Origin: Corynebacterium accolens
GTDB lineage: Bacteria; Actinomycetota; Actinomycetes; Mycobacteriales; Mycobacteriaceae
Assembly (NCBI RefSeq): GCF_023520795.1
Contig: NZ_CP046605.1
Span: 2,401,438 to 2,465,437 of the forward strand
Direction: 5' to 3'
DNA: 64,000 nucleotides
Below the pieces are notes generated by a model that worked only from the letters and a program-made list of their open reading frames with translations, ran no database searches and had not been told where the DNA came from. The translations under genes and the position numbers were made by a program. Positions 56,463-64,000 of this stretch are shown here, one piece after another. The first letter of the stretch is position 1, and each line of letters opens with the position of its first letter.

Positions 56463-57644
56463 GTGAATCGCGTTCTTCGGGTTGGTGATTCAAGTGTGCG
56501 CGTAGCTGAAGCTCGCGCCACCTTGGCTCGCCTTGGCCTCTTATCAGATTTCACGGGGGAACTGTCTGCCTGGAAAAAGCAGAAGTACTCCGAGACTGAT
56601 AAGACCTTTGATGCCGATCTCGCTGAAGTGCTCAAGGCATTTCAGCAGTCGCGCGGCATCCTCCCAACGGGAGAGATCGACGATCTCACCCTGCGCGAGT
56701 TACGCCAAGCCTCTTATACCCTGGGTAGCCGTGTATTGAGCTACGAGCCCACCAATGCCTTGGTGGGCGATGACATTTCGCAATTGCAGCAGCAACTGCA
56801 AGAGCTTGGGTTTTATCAAGACCGCGTCGATGGTCATTTTGGCCGCACTACCCACGCCGCGCTCACCGAATACCAGCACAATTGCGGGCTGCAGGAAGAC
56901 GGCGTGTGTGGCCCCGCGACCATTCGCGCGCTCAGCTTGCTCGGCCGCCGCATCACCGGCGGTTCGGCGCACAATATTGTAGAACGCGAGCGCGTGCGCA
57001 ATGCCGGACCAAAGCTGGCTGGCAAGCGCGTGGTCATTGACCCTGCGCTCAGTGGCCGGGACTCTGGCTTCACGGTCAAGGGCCGTTTTGGTGATATTTC
57101 TGAGCAAGAAATTCTATGGGATCTCACCCAGCGCATCGAAGGCCGCATGATCGCCGCCGGCATGGAGACCATTATTTCGCGCCCCCGCACCGATGATGCG
57201 GACGTGCAATCCCGTGCCGAGCTGGCTAATGCCTTTGATGCCGATATGGTCATCTCTTTGGCGTGCGATTCTTACCCCAATGAGAAGGCCCATGGCGTAG
57301 CCACGTTCTACTTTGGTTCCGAATCCGGAAACTCCTCACTCATTGGTGAGACCCTATCTGGCTTCATCCAGCGTGAAATCGTGGCCCGCACCGATCTGCA
57401 GGACTGCTCTAACCATGGCCGCACCTGGGATCTCTTGCGCCTGACGCAGATGCCGGTGGTACAGATCTTTTTGGGTTATCTCACCAACCCTGAGGACGTC
57501 AAAATCCTGACCAACCCTAAGCGCCGTGATGATATTGCAGAAGCAATCGTCATCGCCGTCAAGCGCATGTACCTCATGGAGCAAGACACCGCCATTACCG
57601 GCACCTACAAATTCTCCGAGCTGCTTCAGGCGGAGCAAGCTTAG
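56463..57644 (+). CDS. cwlM: CwlM-like regulator of peptidoglycan synthesis (inactive amidase fold)
   Basis: About 393 residues: two peptidoglycan-binding domains (about 1-70 and 85-160; YGDD-like VGDDISQLQQQLQELGFY) and an Amidase_3 domain. The zinc motif of true amidases (DPGHGGxDxG) reads DPALSGRDSG here, without the histidine ligand. In mycobacteria CwlM is not an amidase but, when phosphorylated by PknB, activates MurA and binds FhaA and MurJ. Location after trxBA is conserved. I take GTG 56463 as start (AAGGGG upstream); GTG 56445 and 56454 are possible. Confidence 0.88.
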   Translation: MNRVLRVGDSSVRVAEARATLARLGLLSDFTGELSAWKKQKYSETDKTFDADLAEVLKAFQQSRGILPTGEIDDLTLRELRQASYTLGSRVLSYEPTNALVGDDISQLQQQLQELGFYQDRVDGHFGRTTHAALTEYQHNCGLQEDGVCGPATIRALSLLGRRITGGSAHNIVERERVRNAGPKLAGKRVVIDPALSGRDSGFTVKGRFGDISEQEILWDLTQRIEGRMIAAGMETIISRPRTDDADVQSRAELANAFDADMVISLACDSYPNEKAHGVATFYFGSESGNSSLIGETLSGFIQREIVARTDLQDCSNHGRTWDLLRLTQMPVVQIFLGYLTNPEDVKILTNPKRRDDIAEAIVIAVKRMYLMEQDTAITGTYKFSELLQAEQA

Positions 57645-57746
57645 CCCCTCCTCACTAGGTTTGGGGCGCAAGCATTCTTTTGTGGCTTAGCCACCGTGTA
57701 ATATCAGTCCAGTTATTGACTACTACACAGTGAATGGATTCCCATT

Positions 57747-59108
57747 ATGGGCAGCTCAACCTCCGCCCCAATTTCCACAAAAGAAACCCGCCGCGTGGTA
57801 GCTGCCACCACAATCGGAACCGCGATTGAATGGTACGACTACTTTCTCTATGCCGCGGTTGCCGGCCTGGTATTCAACCAGGTGATGTTCGGCCCCTTAG
57901 AAGGCGGGGTAGCCAGCATCGTGTCCTTCGCCTCCGTGGGCCTATCTTTCCTTTTTCGCCCACTTGGCGCGTTCCTAGCGGGACATTTCGGTGACCGTCT
58001 TGGCCGCCGCCTCGTTCTCATGGTCACCCTTTTTGCCATGGGCGGGGCCACCACACTGATTGGCCTTCTGCCTACCTACGATACGGCGGGAGTATGGGCT
58101 CCCATCCTGTTGATTTTCCTCCGCATCATTCAAGGCATCTCTGCCGGGGGAGAGTGGGGTTCCGCGGTACTGCTTGCAGTTGAGCACGCTCCCAACGATA
58201 AGCGCGGCCTCTTCGGTGCTGGACCACAGATCGGAGTCCCCATCGGCCTACTGATGTCCTCTGGCGTGCTGTCCATCATGAATATCATCGCACCAGGGGA
58301 TGCCTTCCTTGAATGGGGTTGGCGCGTGCCGTTCTTGCTTTCCTTCGTCCTAGTGATCATCGGCTACGCGGTCCGCGTCGGCGTGGATGAATCACCGGTC
58401 TTTCAGGAGATCTCAGATAATAAGAAACGCGAGGCGGCAAACCCCATTGGTATCTTGTTCAAACGGTATTTCCCGCTTGTCCTCGTCGCGGCCCTAGTCT
58501 TTGCAGGAAATGGCACCGTGGGCTATATGACCACCGGTGGCTATATCCAAAATTACGCCACCAACCCCGAGGGCCCGGTCTCGCTCGCGCGTGGCGATGT
58601 CCTGAATGCCGTCACCCTATCCGCCTTCACGTGGCTTATCTTTACCCTTTTCGCCGGCTGGTTATCGGATTATATCGGGCGCCGCGCGACGTATCTCATC
58701 GGATTTGTCATTCAAGCAATCGGCGCAGCGGCCCTTTTCCCGCTGGTAAATACGGCGTCCCTGGGATTGCTGTATGCCGCCCTCATTTTCCTGACGGTAG
58801 GCCTCGGCTTAACCTACGGTGCGCAATCTGCCATGTATACCGAGCTTTTCCCTGCATCCATCCGTGCCTCGGGCGTATCGATTACTTATGCCATCGGTTC
58901 CGTCCTCGGCGGTGCCTTCGCCCCGATGATCGCCGCAGCATTGGTAGAAGCAACGGGCACGACCTTTGCGGTTTCCGTCTATCTTGTCTCCGCAAGCATC
59001 GTCGGATTTATTGCGGCCCTACTCCTGCGTGAGCGCAAGGGCATTCCGCTTGGCGCCGAATACGAGGAAGAACAAGCCAAGGGCCACTTCATCTTTTCTA
59101 AGAAATAG
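57747..59108 (+). CDS. Metabolite:proton symporter (MHS family, MFS)
   Basis: 453 residues, 12 membrane helices: TAIEWYDYFLYAAVAGLVF in helix 1, HFGDRLGRR loop, RIIQGISAGGEWGSA in helix 4, all typical of the ShiA/ProP/KgtP group. The substrate, probably an organic acid or zwitterion, cannot be told. It lies between cwlM and parB, which are neighbours in many relatives. Confidence 0.82.
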   Translation: MGSSTSAPISTKETRRVVAATTIGTAIEWYDYFLYAAVAGLVFNQVMFGPLEGGVASIVSFASVGLSFLFRPLGAFLAGHFGDRLGRRLVLMVTLFAMGGATTLIGLLPTYDTAGVWAPILLIFLRIIQGISAGGEWGSAVLLAVEHAPNDKRGLFGAGPQIGVPIGLLMSSGVLSIMNIIAPGDAFLEWGWRVPFLLSFVLVIIGYAVRVGVDESPVFQEISDNKKREAANPIGILFKRYFPLVLVAALVFAGNGTVGYMTTGGYIQNYATNPEGPVSLARGDVLNAVTLSAFTWLIFTLFAGWLSDYIGRRATYLIGFVIQAIGAAALFPLVNTASLGLLYAALIFLTVGLGLTYGAQSAMYTELFPASIRASGVSITYAIGSVLGGAFAPMIAAALVEATGTTFAVSVYLVSASIVGFIAALLLRERKGIPLGAEYEEEQAKGHFIFSKK

Positions 59109-59135
59109 TGCCCTCGCTCTAAAGAGGAGGGCACT
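59107..59135 (+). terminator. Terminator hairpin after the MHS carrier gene
   Basis: Stem AGTGCCCTC / GAGGGCACT (59107-59115, 59127-59135) with an inner CTC/GAG pairing. A second hairpin GTGGCAGG / CCTGCCAC (59148-59155, 59167-59174) just beyond probably ends parB. Confidence 0.65.
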
Positions 59136-59183
59136 CACCTTGCGGAAGTGGCAGGCACCTGGGGAACCTGCCACAGGAGCCAG

Positions 59184-60224
59184 TTATTTATCCCGCTCCA
59201 TCAGCGCCATGATGCGCTCGAAATCTTCTTGGTCGCCGAATTCTACGACCATCTTGCCCTTGCGCTTACCCATAGTCACGGTGACCTTGGTATCGAAGCG
59301 ATCCGAGAGGCGCTCGGCCGAGTCGGTGAAAAATTGCGGCTGCGGTACCTGAGACTTCTTCTTATTCTCCGCAGGCTTCCCGTCGCGCTTATATAGCGTC
59401 ACGGCTTCCTCGGTCGCGCGCACGGACAAGCCCTCCGAAATAACCCGGTCCGCGATGTAGTCCATCGCTTCCTTGTCATCGAGGCCCAAGATAGCGCGGG
59501 CGTGACCGGCCGAGAGGGTGCCTGCGGCGACTCGCTTTTGCACATCCACCGGCAACCGCAGTAGGCGGAGCATGTTGGTCACCTGCGGGCGGGAGCGGCC
59601 AATGCGGTCCGCTAGTTCGTTCTGGGTAACGCCGAACTCTTCCAAAAGCTGCTGATAGGCGTGCGCCTCTTCCAAAGGGTTGAGCTGGACGCGGTGGATG
59701 TTTTCCAGCAGGGCATCGCGCAGCAGATTGTCATCTTTGGTATCGCGCACGATGGCGGGAATGGTGGCCAGGCCAGCCTTAGAGGAGGCGCGCCAACGGC
59801 GCTCACCCATGATGAGCTCGAATCCGCCTTCCTCGGAGGGACGGACGACGACCGGCTGCAGGAGGCCGAACTCGCGGATGGAGTGAACCAGCTCGCTGAG
59901 CTCATCCTCATCAAAAACGGTTCGCGGCTGCTTGGGGTTGGGAACGATTTCCCCCACGGAAATCTCGCGGTAGGTCGCCCCAATTGCTGCCGGCGTAGCT
60001 TGCCGCTTCTTGGAGGACTTGGACCCGGATCCTTGTTGGATGGTGGGGGCGCCCTTCACGCGCTTCTCGCCGCGTGCCTTGCGCTCGCTATTGCCCGTGG
60101 AATTTCCCAGGATAATATCTGCGGCGGAATCACCCAGCCGTGGCTTGCGGGTAGGTGCATCGGGGCCGGACGGGATGAGAGCGGCCAAGCCTTTGCCTAG
60201 GCCACCTTGCTTTTGTTCTGCCAT
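59184..60224 (-). CDS. parB: Chromosome partitioning protein ParB
   Basis: 346 residues. The CTPase/ParB N-terminal domain has [18 protein letters not shown] and [10 protein letters not shown]; the helix-turn-helix [20 protein letters not shown] recognises parS. ParB loads on parS sites, slides and recruits condensin. Eight candidate parS sites lie 22-34 kb away in this window. It follows parA after 6 bases. Confidence 0.95.
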   Translation of the reverse strand: MAEQKQGGLGKGLAALIPSGPDAPTRKPRLGDSAADIILGNSTGNSERKARGEKRVKGAPTIQQGSGSKSSKKRQATPAAIGATYREISVGEIVPNPKQPRTVFDEDELSELVHSIREFGLLQPVVVRPSEEGGFELIMGERRWRASSKAGLATIPAIVRDTKDDNLLRDALLENIHRVQLNPLEEAHAYQQLLEEFGVTQNELADRIGRSRPQVTNMLRLLRLPVDVQKRVAAGTLSAGHARAILGLDDKEAMDYIADRVISEGLSVRATEEAVTLYKRDGKPAENKKKSQVPQPQFFTDSAERLSDRFDTKVTVTMGKRKGKMVVEFGDQEDFERIMALMERDK

Positions 60225-60230
60225 GAAATC

Positions 60231-61079
60231 CTATCCTTCCAATTCCGCATAAATTTCGGGGCTCACGCCAATCGCCCCCGTGGTGGGATGTGGGCGATAA
60301 TCACCGCGCCTGTTGAGCTCGCGAGCCGCCGCGAGGTACGCCCGTGCACCGGTGGATGAAGGGGCGTAATCAATGACCGTAGTCCCGTAACCAGGCGCCT
60401 CTGAGACGCGCACTGAACGCGGGATGACGTTACCCATGACAACGGCGCCAAATTGCTCGCGAACGTTATCGGCTACATCCTCAGCCAAACGCGTACGTGC
60501 ATCATACATGGTAAGGAGCACCGCAGAGATATGCAGATCTTCATTGAGGTGCTCGCGAATCATCGTGATATTGCCCAATAACTGGCCCACGCCCTCCAGT
60601 GCGTAGTACTCGCACTGGATAGGAATAATGACTTCTTCCGCACACGTCATGGCGTTGATCGTCAGCAAGCCCAAAGATGGCGGGCAATCAATAAAGACGT
60701 ATTCAAAGCCGTGCTCTTCTAGGAACCCTTTATGGAGGGCATCGTAAAGCCGAAACTCGCGGCGCACGAGAGATACCATCTCAATTTCCGCGCCGGCAAG
60801 ATCGATGGTCGCGGGGATGCAATAAAGGTTGGAATTATGCGGGGAAGCCTGCATGGCCTTTTCCGCAGTGCAATCGCCCAAGAGCAATTCATAGCTGGAA
60901 TCGGTTCCTGAGCTATGTTCCGCGCCCATGGCGGTCGATGCGTTTCCCTGGGGGTCAAGGTCAATGACCAATACCTTCTTGCCTTCAGTAGCAAGGGCTG
61001 CGGCCAAGTTAGCGGCGGAGGTGGTTTTACCTACGCCGCCCTTCTGGTTAGCAATGGTGATAAGGCGCGGATTAGTCAT
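60231..61079 (-). CDS. parA: Chromosome partitioning ATPase ParA
   Basis: 282 residues. Deviant Walker A QKGGVGKTTSA near residue 12, FIDCPPSLG Walker B. Moves the origin region through ParB. The minus-strand TAAAGT 7 bases before the ATG suggests an own leaderless promoter at the end of rsmG. Confidence 0.95.
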   Translation of the reverse strand: MTNPRLITIANQKGGVGKTTSAANLAAALATEGKKVLVIDLDPQGNASTAMGAEHSSGTDSSYELLLGDCTAEKAMQASPHNSNLYCIPATIDLAGAEIEMVSLVRREFRLYDALHKGFLEEHGFEYVFIDCPPSLGLLTINAMTCAEEVIIPIQCEYYALEGVGQLLGNITMIREHLNEDLHISAVLLTMYDARTRLAEDVADNVREQFGAVVMGNVIPRSVRVSEAPGYGTTVIDYAPSSTGARAYLAAARELNRRGDYRPHPTTGAIGVSPEIYAELEG

Positions 61080-61089
61080 GCCGTCTACT

Positions 61090-61698
61090 TTAGTTCACGC
61101 GCGGGACACGGATAATCGTGGTTCCGTGAACGGTCGTGACCTCGGCTTTTCCGCCGCCGGCCTTCTTAATATCCGCGGCATCGCGCTCCAATTCTTCGTG
61201 TACAGAAGAGCCCTTCAGCGCGATCATCTCCCCGCCCTTGCGCACTAGGGGAAGAGACCACTTTGCCAGCTTTCCCAGGGGAGCTACCGCGCGGGAGGTC
61301 ACCACGTCCGCGCCGGCCACTGCCTTTTTAATGGGGCCTTCTTCGGCGCGCCCGCGCAGCACGGTGACGTTATCTAATCCCAGGTTTTCGGTGACCTCGT
61401 TGAGGTAGTTATAGCGCTTTAACAGCGGCTCAATGAGCGTGATGTGCAGATCGGGGCGAGCAATCGCCAGCGGAATGCCGGGCAGCCCGGCACCAGAGCC
61501 GACATCGATAACCGTGGCGCCTTCCGGAATGACTTGTTCAATAACTGCGCAGTTTAAGATGTGGCGCTCCCACAGCCGCGGTACCTCGCGCGGGCCGATA
61601 AAACCACGAGTGGACCCGTCTGTAGCGAGCGAATCGTGGTATTCCTGCGCGAGCGGCAGGCGAGAGCCAAATACTGCAGACGGGTCCATCTCGGACAC
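61090..61698 (-). CDS. rsmG: 16S rRNA 7-methylguanosine(527) methyltransferase
   Basis: 202 residues, GidB family: [16 protein letters not shown] binds S-adenosylmethionine, and RGRAEE and TSRAVAPL follow. Methylates G527 of 16S rRNA. Located 24 bases after yidC in the origin block. Confidence 0.93.
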   Translation of the reverse strand: MSEMDPSAVFGSRLPLAQEYHDSLATDGSTRGFIGPREVPRLWERHILNCAVIEQVIPEGATVIDVGSGAGLPGIPLAIARPDLHITLIEPLLKRYNYLNEVTENLGLDNVTVLRGRAEEGPIKKAVAGADVVTSRAVAPLGKLAKWSLPLVRKGGEMIALKGSSVHEELERDAADIKKAGGGKAEVTTVHGTTIIRVPRVN

Positions 61699-61722
61699 TA
61701 TGAGAATCTCCTCAGTAGCTGT

Positions 61723-62706
61723 TTAGTTGTCGTTCTTCCGCTGTTTCTTCGTGCGGTTATCTTTCTTGCGAGCGCCAGGCTTTGGAGCGGTAGTGCGCTT
61801 GGCCTCAATCTTAGCGGCCTCTTCCTCTTCTTCTTCGCGGTCCATCTTGCCGTAGATGATGCGGGTCTGGAAGAAGGTCCACACGGTGTTGGACAGCATG
61901 TAGAACAGCAAACCGATGGGCCAGATGAAGCCGGAGAAGATCAGCATTGCGGGCATGACCCACAGCATCATCTTGGACATCATGGCCATCTGCTGCTGCA
62001 TCATTTCCGCATTCTGACCCTGCGGGGCAGAAGTCTTGCCCTGGGCGCGGCGCTTTTCCTGGCGGTTCAGGCTCATACGCGCGTTGAAGTGCATCAGCAC
62101 CACAATGACGGCAATCATCGGCACAATGATGAACGCTGCCTGGGTGGTGGTGGTGACACCTTCCACCAAGGGCGAGTTCAGGCGCAGGTTCGTCACCAGC
62201 GGAACGCCGAAGATCTTGGCGTCCAAGAACTGCTGGACCAGTTCCGGCTTAAAGATGTAGTTCGCAGTATTGGCGTTGGCCTCAATAGACATCGGCTCGC
62301 CGCTGGGGTGACCAAGGCCGCCGGCTACAGACACCGTGCGGTCGAATGAGCGCAGCACGTGGAAAAGACCAATGAACATTGGGATCTGCACCAAGACCGG
62401 AAGGCAGCCGGCCATTGGGCGAACGCCAGCGTCCTTATAGACCTTCTGCATCTCCTGCGCGGCCCGAGCCTGATCCTTGCCGTATTTCGCGCGGATTTCC
62501 TGCACCTTGGGCTGGATTTCCTGCATCTTGCGTGAAGATCGGATCTGGGCCACGGTGGGCTTGACCATGAGCGCCTTCAGCGTCCAGGTCAGCAGCACGA
62601 TAGCCAAAATCCACGTAATGCCCCATGCGGGATCCATTACGAGAGATAGCAGCCAGTGCCAGAACCATAAAACGGCCGAAATTGGCCAGTAAATGAAATT
62701 AAGCAC
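61723..62706 (-). CDS. yidC: Membrane protein insertase YidC
   Basis: 327 residues, five or so membrane helices with the Oxa1/YidC core (GWGITWI, hydrophilic-groove arginine in VQIPMFIGLFHVLRS region) and a basic tail (RKKDNRTKKQRKN) for ribosome contact. Inserts proteins with or without SecYEG. No Jag/KhpB gene follows, unlike in mycobacteria. Confidence 0.93.
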   Translation of the reverse strand: MLNFIYWPISAVLWFWHWLLSLVMDPAWGITWILAIVLLTWTLKALMVKPTVAQIRSSRKMQEIQPKVQEIRAKYGKDQARAAQEMQKVYKDAGVRPMAGCLPVLVQIPMFIGLFHVLRSFDRTVSVAGGLGHPSGEPMSIEANANTANYIFKPELVQQFLDAKIFGVPLVTNLRLNSPLVEGVTTTTQAAFIIVPMIAVIVVLMHFNARMSLNRQEKRRAQGKTSAPQGQNAEMMQQQMAMMSKMMLWVMPAMLIFSGFIWPIGLLFYMLSNTVWTFFQTRIIYGKMDREEEEEEAAKIEAKRTTAPKPGARKKDNRTKKQRKNDN

Positions 62707-62719
62707 GAGTGTTTAATCC

Positions 62720-63001
62720 TCAGTTGTTGTTGGTGACCGGTACCGGGACTGGATCAAATCCGCCCGGATGCCAGGGCCCACATTTGCACACCCTAGCCAT
62801 TGCCATCGCCGTACCTTTAAGCGCGCCATGTCTGGACAACGCCTCTAAGGCGTAAGCACTGCATGTCGGTTCGAACCGACAGGTTGATACCATCTTAAGG
62901 CCCGAGACATGTTTTTGGTAGAAACGAACCGCTTTAACCAGCGGTGCGGCCAGTCCGGAGGCTGCAGGAATTTCTTCCCCACGGGTATTTACATATCCCA
63001 T
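62720..63001 (-). CDS. yidD: Membrane protein insertion efficiency factor YidD
   Basis: 93 residues with the hallmark [17 protein letters not shown] and [13 protein letters not shown]. Overlaps the end of rnpA by 13 bases and precedes yidC. Confidence 0.93.
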   Translation of the reverse strand: MGYVNTRGEEIPAASGLAAPLVKAVRFYQKHVSGLKMVSTCRFEPTCSAYALEALSRHGALKGTAMAMARVCKCGPWHPGGFDPVPVPVTNNN

Positions 63002-63369
63002 TGCTTGCGCAGCGCCTTAGTAATATCTTTTTCTAATTGCTCGCTGGTGGCGGTCGCGCTGGCAGGGAGCGCACGAATGACAACATCCACGCCCGCTGGG
63101 AGCTTGGGGATGAGCGTCATGCACACATGGCGAAGCCGCCGGGAGGTGCGGTGGCGTACCACTGCATTCCCGACGGCTTTAGAAACAATGAGGCCGAACC
63201 GCGGCCCAGTGGCCGCGACCTCGGCTGGATTGTCCATGGTGCCATTGGAATTCGCACTCATGGTATCGCGCGCATGCACGACGACGGTGCGAGTGCCCTG
63301 CCGGCGACTGCCCTTCATCGTCCGCCGGAATTGCGGCGGCGATGTGAGCTTGTGGTGGGCTGGCAGCAT
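62989..63369 (-). CDS. rnpA: Ribonuclease P protein component
   Basis: 126 residues with the signature [17 protein letters not shown] and basic content. Protein cofactor of RNase P, which trims the 5' end of tRNAs. Starts 3 bases after rpmH. Confidence 0.93.
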   Translation of the reverse strand: MLPAHHKLTSPPQFRRTMKGSRRQGTRTVVVHARDTMSANSNGTMDNPAEVAATGPRFGLIVSKAVGNAVVRHRTSRRLRHVCMTLIPKLPAGVDVVIRALPASATATSEQLEKDITKALRKQWDM

Positions 63370-63372
63370 GAC

Positions 63373-63516
63373 TTATGCGGACAGCTTTGCGCGGCCCTTC
63401 TTGCGGCGAGCGGCCACAATTGCACGACCGGAGCGGGTGCTCATGCGAGTGCGGAAACCGTGCTTACGTGCACGGCGACGGTTGTTCGGCTGGAACGTGC
63501 GCTTACCCTTTGCCAC
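63373..63516 (-). CDS. rpmH: 50S ribosomal protein L34
   Basis: 47 residues starting at GTG 63516 (AAGGAG 8 bases upstream): [19 protein letters not shown] and [15 protein letters not shown]. The frame is open farther upstream but L34 ends there. Confidence 0.95.
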   Translation of the reverse strand: MAKGKRTFQPNNRRRARKHGFRTRMSTRSGRAIVAARRKKGRAKLSA

Positions 63517-63540
63517 GTCAATTCTCCTTGAAGTTGTACG

Positions 63541-63576
63541 TGGACATACTGCCGCCACAAAACGGCAGCATATCCA
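63541..63576. promoter_or_regulatory. Inverted repeat upstream of rpmH
   Basis: TGGACATACTGCCG / CGGCAGCATATCCA with an 8-base loop and two mismatches, 25 bases upstream of the rpmH start. It would form a hairpin in the 5' leader of the rpmH-rnpA transcript, or may be an operator. Confidence 0.5.
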
Positions 63577-64000
63577 CTGATGAATGGATTCCATGAACCT
63601 GACGCGTCACTGTTATCCAAACGCTCAGCGTGCTCTGGTAGCCCAGCCAATGCGAAGTGACGCCGTCCTGTTCATACGCAACTCTCTGTTGCAATAGACC
63701 ATGCCAGATTACGTGATTTAAACCGCTGGAAACAAATCGACACCCGGTTACACCCGAAATTACATAAGTGTTTTTTCCTGCAGCTAGAGGGCCAGTTTTC
63801 GCGCTCATGCTGCGGCTAATCCTTCGCGCCGCAACCCTCCATAGCATTTTGCATTTTAAGTATAAATCCTCCGTTAGACACACCCGCCTTCGCGGCGGTA
63901 GAACTAAGGAATCGAATTCCACAGCAAGCTAACCGTTGTGGATAACTCTAAATAACCACTTGAGAGTTTTACTGTTTCCGCAGTACAACACCATAAAGTG
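63577..64000. other. Left part of the replication origin region (rpmH-dnaA spacer)
   Basis: No gene is supported here. A perfect DnaA box on the minus strand is TGTGGATAA at 63937-63945, and TTATCCAAA at 63613-63621 has one mismatch. The spacer between rpmH and dnaA holds oriC in this group, so the rest of the origin and dnaA should be just past the window. Confidence 0.7.

Noticed and set aside
62864-62881. Perfect 18-base palindrome TGTCGGTTCGAACCGACA inside yidD; also looks like a tRNA T-arm
   Set aside because: It encodes the invariant CRFEPT motif of YidD, so the protein explains the bases. There is no cloverleaf around it.

Overview
The window is chromosomal DNA of a Corynebacterium, read toward the replication origin. 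The right end carries the conserved origin-proximal block rpmH-rnpA-yidD-yidC-rsmG-parA-parB (all on the minus strand), and the last 480 bases hold a perfect DnaA box, so oriC and dnaA should lie at or just beyond base 64000. Farther left are pcnA, a NUDIX gene, a DUF6049 gene, murJ, sigM, trxB, trxA and cwlM in the order known from Corynebacterium and Mycobacterium. Heme-responsive chrSA/hrtBA, a fused trpCF, a leaderless tryptophan leader peptide and actinobacterial parS sites support the genus. The species cannot be fixed from sequence reading alone.

Layout. 0-12.2 kb: universal stress protein end, tRNA hydroxylase TrhO, DUF1846 protein, Nei-type glycosylase, NAD(P)HX repair enzyme, hrtBA heme exporter facing the chrSA two-component system with a coupled flavoprotein gene, an AcuI-type oxidoreductase and a MarR regulator. 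12.4-19 kb: a conserved hypothetical gene, an FMN reductase-nrdF-nrdI cluster, an MntR-like regulator and leuS. 19-27 kb: alkaline phosphatase, a large unrecognised protein, a MOSC protein, an MFS carrier and a succinate-semialdehyde dehydrogenase. 27.2-34.2 kb: the trp operon trpL-E-G-D-CF-B-A with an attenuator. 34-41.7 kb: SstT/DctA-like symporter, SdpI-like protein, small secreted protein, Rieske lipoprotein, BASS transporter, AzlCD exporter, YqgE and pcnA. 41.7-60 kb: NUDIX, DUF6049, murJ, then a variable insert (yceI, galE, a decayed gene, a small membrane protein, pepN), then sigM, trxB, trxA, cwlM and an MHS-family carrier. 59.2-64 kb: the origin block.

Most notable. (1) The nrdF product lacks three of the usual metal-ligand glutamates, which are Gln116, Ser176 and Lys210 here. 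This is the QSK signature of metal-free, DOPA-radical class Ie ribonucleotide reductase. It is clustered with nrdI and an NADPH:FMN reductase that could supply its electrons, and lies beside an MntR-type regulator. (2) Six perfect and three near-perfect parS palindromes, eight of them between 25.9 and 37.2 kb, mark the ParB loading zone. Every site inside a gene is read in the same frame, as Val-Ser-Arg-Glu-Thr. (3) At least sixteen genes have a -10 hexamer only 6-8 bases before the start codon, so leaderless transcription is common; I used this to choose several starts. (4) sigM lacks the anti-sigma gene usually found between it and trxB.

I see no tRNA or rRNA gene, CRISPR array, prophage or intact insertion sequence.
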